Shown: piece by piece, positions 59,076 to 64,000 of the stretch
How positions within the stretch are numbered: the stretch's first letter is position 1
How the letters are laid out: the number at the start of each line of letters is the position of its first letter
Assembly (NCBI GenBank): GCA_963819715.1
Contig: CAWFXE010000006.1
Span: 62,001 to 126,000 of the forward strand
DNA from: DASUPK01 sp963819715
GTDB lineage: Bacteria > Actinomycetota > Thermoleophilia > Solirubrobacterales > 70-9
Direction: 5' to 3'
Length of the DNA stretch: 64,000 bases
Translations under genes and position numbers: made by a program
Notes under the pieces: model-generated
Told to the model about the DNA's origin: nothing
Seen by the model: only the letters and a program-made list of their open reading frames with translations
Database searches by the model: none

Positions 59076-60120
59076 GGACCGGCGGCCACCCGGGCGGAAG
59101 CTCTGGGCCGGGATCGTTGGCGACGGGCTCGAGACCTACCGGCGAGAGGAGCGGGCTGCGCCGAGCACCGGGCTCGCTGTCCGTCGGCCGCCGCTTGGCG
59201 ATCCGGTCGCGGGTCCGAATCGGTGGGCGCCAGCGCTCCGGCACGTGCTCGAGCAGGTCGCCCGCCCAGGTCAGCGCCGGGGTGATGACGTGATGCTTCA
59301 GTGGGCCGAGCACGTAGTGGATCGTTGGTTGCGTGATCCGCCACCTCACCCACCCCATCGGGTTCGTGGCACGGGAGAATCGCATCTGGAACCGCTCCCT
59401 GCGGGTCAGCTGAGGGGCGTAGATGTCGATGAAGCGGTGGATCTCGGGCCAGGAGTTGGTCATCTCAAATGTCTTCTGCTCGGGGTGCACCGACCGGACC
59501 GCGAGGAAATCGTCGGGCAGGAGGAGTGGCAGCTCCCCCCCGAATGCGAGCCGGATCATGAACTCGGCGTCGAAGGCGTAGTGCATATCGAGCCGGAACG
59601 GGCCGAAGCGCTCGAACAACTCCCGCCGCCAGAAGCTGGAGGGCTGCGGGACGTGCCACGGCACGAGCGCCCACCAGTAGCGGCCCCTCGGCCAGCCCTC
59701 GCAATAGGAAGGCGGCTTTGGCCGCCAGACACGCAGCCTTCTCGGTGGATCCCCCTCCTCGATGTCGAAAGCCCCACCCGCGAGCCAATTGTGGTCGCCG
59801 CGCTCCAGCGCCGTCGCCGCGCGCTCGAAGGCGCCGGGCAGGAAGTAGTCGTCGCTGTTGAGGTAGGCAACGAGCTCTCCTGATGTCCGCTCGAGGCCCT
59901 TGTTGATGGCGTGGGTCTGGCCGTCGTCAGGCTCGGAGACCCACCATGCGAGCCGATCCTCGTAGCTCTGGATGATCTCGACGGTCTCGTCCGTGGAGCC
60001 GCCGTCGACGATGACGTACTCGAGGTTCGGATAGCCCTGGTCCAGAACCGACCGGATGGTCCGCTCGATGAATCTCCCCTGATTGAAGGAGGGCGTGATG
60101 ACCGTGAGCTTGGGCAGCAC
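59041..60120 (-). CDS. Glycosyltransferase family 2
   Basis: 359 aa. L-T-V-I-T-P-S-F-N-Q-G-R-F-I-E-R-T, I-V-D-G-G-S-T-D-E-T-V, E-P-D-D-G-Q-T-H-A-I-N-K-G and the metal site L-N-S-D-D-Y, matching the WcaA-like subgroup also seen at 9.7-10.5 kb. The C-terminal ~60 residues are Pro/Arg-rich and disordered. I start at GTG 60120: a perfect TATACT lies 8 nt upstream and the family N-terminus begins at once. An earlier in-frame ATG (60153) would add 11 residues encoded across that TATACT. Confidence 0.85.
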   Translation of the reverse strand: MLPKLTVITPSFNQGRFIERTIRSVLDQGYPNLEYVIVDGGSTDETVEIIQSYEDRLAWWVSEPDDGQTHAINKGLERTSGELVAYLNSDDYFLPGAFERAATALERGDHNWLAGGAFDIEEGDPPRRLRVWRPKPPSYCEGWPRGRYWWALVPWHVPQPSSFWRRELFERFGPFRLDMHYAFDAEFMIRLAFGGELPLLLPDDFLAVRSVHPEQKTFEMTNSWPEIHRFIDIYAPQLTRRERFQMRFSRATNPMGWVRWRITQPTIHYVLGPLKHHVITPALTWAGDLLEHVPERWRPPIRTRDRIAKRRPTDSEPGARRSPLLSPVGLEPVANDPGPELPPGWPPVPSEPRRSMGRG

Positions 60121-60128
60121 CGGCGGCG

Positions 60129-60184
60129 AGTATATGAATGCCCGCTGGGTCATCTCATCGGGAGAAGTGGGGCGCGCCTAGACT
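60129..60184. promoter_or_regulatory. Divergent -10-like pair between two GT2-type genes
   Basis: Minus-strand TATACT (60129-60134) is 8 nt before GTG 60120, the best consensus match in the window. Plus-strand TAGACT (60179-60184) is 8 nt before GTG 60193. Confidence 0.55.
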
Positions 60185-60192
60185 CGCGCAGC

Positions 60193-61623
60193 GTGTCAGG
60201 GAAGCCACGTATCTCAGTGCTGCTGCCCCTCCAGGACGAGCGGGAGTCCGGGGCCGAATGCGTGCGCGCCTGGACGACTCAATCAGCGGATCCCGCGAGC
60301 TTTGAGCTCCTGGCGCTGGCGCCCGGTGAGGATCCGGCTCTCGAGGCGTCGATCCGCCCCCTGTTGCGCGAGCATGACCGCTGGATCGTTGCTCCGGGCC
60401 TGGACGAGTACGAGCTCTTCAATTTCGGTGCCCGGGAGGGTTCCGGCGAGTTCGTGTTCGTGACCGAGGCGCACTGCGTGCCTGAGCGGGACTGCCTCAG
60501 GGCGATGCTCGAAGAGCTCGATCGAACCGGTGCGCCGGGGGTGCGCGGCACCAGCGTGCCCGAGTCCCAGGGTGATCTCGGGGCGCTCGAGCGCGACGCA
60601 TTCGAGGATGCGCTCCGGGTCGAGGAGGAGCCTGGCCACTGGCGCAAGATCCTCATCCACAGCCTGGCGCTGCGGCGGGACCTCTACCTGCGGATGGGCG
60701 GCCTGCCGCCGGAGTACGGCGACTTCGCGCCGTGGCCGCTCGCAATTGCGCTGCACTCGGGGGGCGAGCGTCTGGTGTTCAGCCCGCGTCCCCGCGTCCA
60801 CCACGTCTACGACGGCGATCTGGACCAGCTGCGCTCACACGTGCGGAGCTTCGGCCGGGGGGAAATGCGCTACCGCAGCGAGGCCAGCGCAGAGGTGGCC
60901 GGGCGTTTCCTCGATCCGGCAGTGGAGTGGGAGCAGCGGCTCGGGCACACTCGCGCGGGCGCCCGGCGGGCGCTGCGCGCGGCGCTCACGCTGCGCCACC
61001 GGGGGACCTTGGTCGAGGGGCTGCGGCACGCCGGGGTGGCCATCATCGGCCCCGGCCTTTCGATCGCACGCGCGCGGATGGGCGCGGCCAGGGCGGCCGC
61101 CCGGGCTCGGCGCTCTGACGATCGGGAGGGAGTTCGCAGCGGCTTTCAGGAATTCTGGCGCCTGACCAGCAGGTGGGGCCGGCTCGAGGGTTTGGCGCGG
61201 TCCGCGCTGGGAGAGGTTCCGGCTCCTCCACCGGCATCCAGGCTTGATCTGAGTTCGTCCATGGCGGGCCGCGCGATCGGTGTCTTCCATCTGGAGAGTG
61301 CCCCCGATGGCAGCGAGGTGCGCTGGACGGGGCCGCTCGCCACGATCAAGGTGAACGTTCCGGGGGGGCGAGCGGCGCGCGCCAGGATCGAGCTGCTTCC
61401 GATGGAGAGGCCCGAGGATGCGCCGGCGGCGAAGCCGCGTGTCGCTGTCGACAACCGGGTGGTTCCCACACAGGTCTCCGAAGAGGCGATCGAATTCGAC
61501 GTCGGCGGCGGCGAGCATTGGATCTCGATCGCATGTCGACCCTTTCGCCCGCGCCGCCACGGCGTCGACGACCCGCGTGCGCTTGGTCTTCCGCTCCGCG
61601 GCATGAGCTTCGAGGGCTGCTGA
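60193..61623 (+). CDS. GT2-like glycosyltransferase with altered metal motif and C-terminal domain
   Basis: 476 aa. N-terminal half looks like a GT-A/GT2 domain: I-S-V-L-L-P-L-Q-D-E-R-E-S, then F-N-F-G-A-R-E-G-S-G-E-F-V-F-V-T-E-A-H-C-V-P. At the place where D-x-D is expected the sequence reads T-E-A-H, so metal binding is altered or lost. A helical middle region (about 255-345) and a beta-rich C-terminal domain (about 370-476, with G-G-E-H-W-I-S-I-A-C) follow. It may still act in the locus or be a non-catalytic relative. GTG start with TAGACT 8 nt upstream. Confidence 0.65.
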   Translation: MSGKPRISVLLPLQDERESGAECVRAWTTQSADPASFELLALAPGEDPALEASIRPLLREHDRWIVAPGLDEYELFNFGAREGSGEFVFVTEAHCVPERDCLRAMLEELDRTGAPGVRGTSVPESQGDLGALERDAFEDALRVEEEPGHWRKILIHSLALRRDLYLRMGGLPPEYGDFAPWPLAIALHSGGERLVFSPRPRVHHVYDGDLDQLRSHVRSFGRGEMRYRSEASAEVAGRFLDPAVEWEQRLGHTRAGARRALRAALTLRHRGTLVEGLRHAGVAIIGPGLSIARARMGAARAAARARRSDDREGVRSGFQEFWRLTSRWGRLEGLARSALGEVPAPPPASRLDLSSSMAGRAIGVFHLESAPDGSEVRWTGPLATIKVNVPGGRAARARIELLPMERPEDAPAAKPRVAVDNRVVPTQVSEEAIEFDVGGGEHWISIACRPFRPRRHGVDDPRALGLPLRGMSFEGC

Positions 61624-61629
61624 TCCGCC

Positions 61630-62313
61630 ATGGCGGAGGTGCTGCGCGACCTCGCCTCGGAGATCACCTCGTGCACCCGCTGCCCGCGCCTGGTCGAGTG
61701 GCGGGAGCGGTGCGCCGTCGAGCCCCCGCGACGCTACCGGGGCGAGCGCTACTGGGCGAAGCCGCTGCCGGGGTTCGGCGACGCGAAGGCCGGGATCGCG
61801 GTCGTGGGATTGGCGCCGGCGGCCCACGGCGGGAATCGGACGGGGCGGGTCTTCACAGGGGACCGCTCGGGCGATTGGCTCTACGCCGCTCTGTATAGAG
61901 CGGGGCTGGCGAATCAGCCGGAGTCCGTCAGCCTCGATGACGGGCTGCGGCTGCGGGGCGCGTACGTCACTGCGGTGAACCGCTGCCCTCCGCCCAAGAA
62001 CAGGCCGACGACCGAGGAGCGGGACAACTGCCTGCCGTATCTGGTCCGGGAGCTGCGGCTGCTCGCTTCCACGCGGGTGATCGTGGCTCTCGGCAACTAC
62101 GCCTGGGCCGGTTCGCTGCTGGCGCTGGGCGAGCTGGGGGCGGTGGTGCCGAGGCCGAGGCCGCGCTTCGGCCATGGGGCCGAGGCGCGGGTCGGGGAGT
62201 GGACGATGGTCGGCTGCTTCCACCCGAGCCAGCAGAACACGTTCACGGGCAGGCTGACCGAGCCGATGTTGGATGAGGTCTTCGCCCGCGCCAGGGAGCT
62301 CGCCTCCGGCTGA
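61630..62313 (+). CDS. Type-5 uracil-DNA glycosylase (UDGb) with Fe-S cluster
   Basis: 227 aa. It removes uracil and related lesions from DNA. Family 5 motifs: G-L-A-P-A-A-H-G-G-N-R-T-G-R-V-F-T-G-D near 60-78 and H-P-S-Q-Q-N-T-F-T-G-R near 198-208, with four cysteines for a [4Fe-4S] cluster (C15, C18, C119, C134). This group is found mainly in actinobacteria and thermophiles. It lies 6 bp after the GT2-like gene but is functionally unrelated, marking the edge of the polysaccharide locus. Confidence 0.93.
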   Translation: MAEVLRDLASEITSCTRCPRLVEWRERCAVEPPRRYRGERYWAKPLPGFGDAKAGIAVVGLAPAAHGGNRTGRVFTGDRSGDWLYAALYRAGLANQPESVSLDDGLRLRGAYVTAVNRCPPPKNRPTTEERDNCLPYLVRELRLLASTRVIVALGNYAWAGSLLALGELGAVVPRPRPRFGHGAEARVGEWTMVGCFHPSQQNTFTGRLTEPMLDEVFARARELASG

Positions 62314-62331
62314 GCCAGCGATACTTGCCAC

Positions 62332-62886
62332 GTGTTCCAGCTCAATCTGCCCAATGCGCTGACGCTGATCCGGATCCTGCTGGTGCCGGTTGTGGTGGTC
62401 GCGCTGCTGGACGAGACCCCGAACGGCGATGCGATTGCCGCAGGGGTGTTCGCGCTGGCGGCGCTCACCGACACGCTGGATGGCTACATCGCGCGCAGCC
62501 GCGGGGCGATCACGACCTTCGGCAAGCTGATGGACCCGATCGCGGACAAGCTGCTGATTGCGGCGTCGCTGATCGCGCTGGTCTCTCTCGACCGGCTGGC
62601 GGCCTGGATCGCGATGGTGATCATCGCGCGGGAGTTCGCGGTGACCGGGCTGCGGATGGTCGCGGCGGAGCAGGGGGTTGTCATCCAGGCGAGCTGGATG
62701 GGCAAGGTGAAGACGATCCTCCAGGTGGCGGCGATCATCTGCCTGATCGCCGTTGACCCGGCCCCGCTTGGGGTCGACCTGCTGGTCTACGCCGCGGTCG
62801 CGGCGACCGTGATCAGCGGGGCCGATTACTTCTTCGGGTTCAAGCGGATGATCGAGTCATCACGCTCGGCCAAGAAGCCGGCTTAG
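62332..62886 (+). CDS. pgsA: CDP-diacylglycerol-glycerol-3-phosphate 3-phosphatidyltransferase
   Basis: 184 aa integral membrane enzyme. It carries the full CDP-alcohol phosphatidyltransferase motif: D47-x-x-D50-G-x-x-A54-R55 with G64-x-x-x-D68-x-x-x-D72. It makes phosphatidylglycerol phosphate from CDP-diacylglycerol and glycerol 3-phosphate; the length and early N-L-P-N-A-L-T-L-I-R-I motif are typical of PgsA. Other CDP-alcohol substrates cannot be excluded in an actinobacterium. GTG start with GATACT 6 nt upstream. The stop overlaps the convergent GTP cyclohydrolase gene in a TTAG. Confidence 0.88.
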   Translation: MFQLNLPNALTLIRILLVPVVVVALLDETPNGDAIAAGVFALAALTDTLDGYIARSRGAITTFGKLMDPIADKLLIAASLIALVSLDRLAAWIAMVIIAREFAVTGLRMVAAEQGVVIQASWMGKVKTILQVAAIICLIAVDPAPLGVDLLVYAAVAATVISGADYFFGFKRMIESSRSAKKPA

Positions 62887-63944
62887 GCCGCCGGGGCCTC
62901 GAGCCACTCACGCATGGTGGTGTGGTGGCGGGAATGGGTGCCGCTCTCCAGCTCGCCCACGATCTCGGAGAGCAGGCCGTAGCGCTCGGCCACCACGTTG
63001 TGGCGATGGATGGTCTCGAGGTTCTCCTGGCGGGCGTGGACGAAGGCGCCGTCGCGGAGCTCGGGGAAGGCGTCGGTGACCTGGCGGATCATCTCGCGGA
63101 CGCAGTCCTCGACGAAGCGGGGGTTGGCGTGGGCCTTCTCGACGACCGCGCGCTCGTCGGCTCGCTTCATCAGCTCGTAGATCTCGGATGACATCGAGGA
63201 CTCGACGATGCGGAGGAGGCAGCGGGCGTCGATGTCCACGCCGGAGTCCTCGGGCGTTCCGATGTAGAGGGTGCCGATGCCTCGCTGGTTGTGAGTGGCG
63301 AGGGGGACCGCGTCGACGATGCGGGCGATGTCCTCGGCGCTGAACCCCTCCTCCACCAGGCGCTCGCGGGCGCCATCCTCGACCAGGCCCTGGGCGCAGG
63401 GGCATGCGGTCATGCCCTGGGCCTCGACGCCTGTGAGGGTGCGCGTGCCGCGATCGGACGCGACCGCGGTGCCGAAGAGGGTGTAGAGCTCCTGGGTGGG
63501 GAGGCCGGAGACCGGGGCCGGGACGGTCTCGGGATAGCGGGCGGCGATCTTCACCTCCGCCCGGATGCCGCCCTGGCGCTCGCGGACCTGCTCGGCGATG
63601 TGCGCGGCCAGGCCTTCGGCGCGGAGCGCCTCGCTCAGGACGACCGTGTCGATTGCCTCGTTGACGACCTCCTCGAAGCGGGACATGTGGACGCCGGCCT
63701 GCTCGGGGTTGAGGTCTACGAAGCACTCGAGGTCCGCGTGGTACAGCGATTCGTCTCCGGCGCCTCCGCCCTCCACATCACGGGTTGCCCCTCGCTCCGC
63801 TCGGGGCACCCTCGCACCCGCGCAGACGCGAATGATCTTCTCGACGCCGACGACGCCGACGCGGGAGAGGCTGACGCGGGTGGCGGGGGCCTCGGCCTGG
63901 GCGTCGCGACTCGGTGGCGCGAGAGTTTGGAAGGGTTCGGCCAT
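62883..63944 (-). CDS. GTP cyclohydrolase of the MptA/FolE2 family
   Basis: 353 aa. It hydrolyses GTP to an (methano)pterin precursor. Conserved parts: V-G-V-V-G-V-E-K-I-I-R-V, H-M-S-R-F-E-E-V-V, the metal-binding C181-P-C183 in M-T-A-C-P-C-A-Q-G, and A-T-H218-N-Q-R-G-I-G. Between the first beta-strand (I-I-R-V-C) and L-Y-H-A-D-L-E lies a ~25-residue insertion rich in Arg, Gly and Glu, encoded around a palindromic DNA element. Start ATG with CATACT 7 nt upstream. Which pterin pathway it serves here is not clear. Confidence 0.88.
   Translation of the reverse strand: MAEPFQTLAPPSRDAQAEAPATRVSLSRVGVVGVEKIIRVCAGARVPRAERGATRDVEGGGAGDESLYHADLECFVDLNPEQAGVHMSRFEEVVNEAIDTVVLSEALRAEGLAAHIAEQVRERQGGIRAEVKIAARYPETVPAPVSGLPTQELYTLFGTAVASDRGTRTLTGVEAQGMTACPCAQGLVEDGARERLVEEGFSAEDIARIVDAVPLATHNQRGIGTLYIGTPEDSGVDIDARCLLRIVESSMSSEIYELMKRADERAVVEKAHANPRFVEDCVREMIRQVTDAFPELRDGAFVHARQENLETIHRHNVVAERYGLLSEIVGELESGTHSRHHTTMREWLEAPAA
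63786..63808. repeat. Hairpin-forming element inside the GTP cyclohydrolase gene
   Basis: TGCCCC and GGGGCA form a 6-bp perfect stem around an 11-nt loop, with CTCGCTCCGCTC in the middle. The complementary strand reads as the in-frame A-E-R-G-A insertion of the cyclohydrolase. The gag-cgg-agc-gag core resembles a short palindromic element widespread in G+C-rich genomes (translated as ERSEG-like runs); only one copy is recognised in this window. Confidence 0.5.
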
Positions 63945-64000
63945 CGGGACAAGTATGGCGGGCCGGTGTCGCGGGCTCCGGAAATTGCCTCAAAAGTGGG

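Overview
The window is 64 kb of very G+C-rich DNA with GTG, TTG and ATG starts, almost no intergenic space and promoters that look leaderless. This suggests an actinobacterium. The Lys/Gly-rich linkers, a DUF5995 protein and the overall gene style make a Thermoleophilia/Solirubrobacterales-type soil actinobacterium my best guess. That placement is inference; no rRNA or tRNA gene is present to confirm it.

Nearly everything from base 1 to about 61.6 kb is one cell-surface polysaccharide locus, broken into many short blocks on alternating strands. I count 12 family-2/GT-A type glycosyltransferases (one cut by the window edge, one frameshifted), 9 GT-B (family 4-like) glycosyltransferases, 4 large polytopic membrane proteins of GT-C-like or unknown type, 7 SAM-dependent methyltransferases, 2 asparagine-synthase-type amidotransferases, 3 complete ABC-2 exporter pairs (permease plus ATPase) and 1 secreted, membrane-anchored clan-A glycoside hydrolase. 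The sugar-nucleotide genes form two groups. One is a WbpA/WbpB/WbpE/WbpD-like set (nucleotide-sugar 6-dehydrogenase, Gfo/Idh oxidoreductase, PLP aminotransferase, hexapeptide N-acetyltransferase), which together would make a 2,3-diacetamido-2,3-dideoxy-uronic acid. The other is a GDP-6-deoxyhexose set (two Gmd-type dehydratases and a GDP-fucose-synthase-like reductase). There is also an RmlC-type 3,5-epimerase and two further NAD-dependent epimerases.

Layout: 1-6.9 kb GT2, nucleotide-sugar dehydrogenase, membrane protein and two GT2s; 6.9-9.0 kb a thioesterase and small membrane proteins; 9-14.4 kb methyltransferase, GT2, rmlC, gmd and two GT4s; 14.4-18.1 kb GT2 and the WbpE/D/B genes; 18.2-23.2 kb methyltransferases, ABC exporter 1 and an epimerase; 23.2-30.1 kb three related GT-B proteins, an LpxD-like pseudogene, an epimerase and asnB-1; 30.1-36 kb GT4, methyltransferase, asnB-2 and GT4; 36-44 kb methyltransferases, DUF2079 and DUF2142 membrane proteins and GT2s (one frameshifted); 44-49.6 kb ABC exporter 2, gmd-2, GT4s and a coiled-coil protein; 49.6-55.4 kb GT2s, glycoside hydrolase and ABC exporter 3; 55.4-61.6 kb fcl-like, membrane protein, DUF5995 and GT2s. 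From 61.6 kb on the genes are housekeeping: type-5 uracil-DNA glycosylase, pgsA-type phosphatidyltransferase and an MptA/FolE2-type GTP cyclohydrolase.

Two structural signals run through the whole window. (1) Transcription units tend to start with a TAnnnT hexamer only 6-11 nt before the start codon, which is the geometry of leaderless mRNAs. It lets several starts be corrected, and at four divergent junctions two opposed hexamers share the same TA step. (2) Eleven of twelve convergent gene pairs overlap at their 3' ends, five of them by exactly 4 nt (TTAG or CTAG). Everything here comes from reading the sequence; no database search or statistical test was run.
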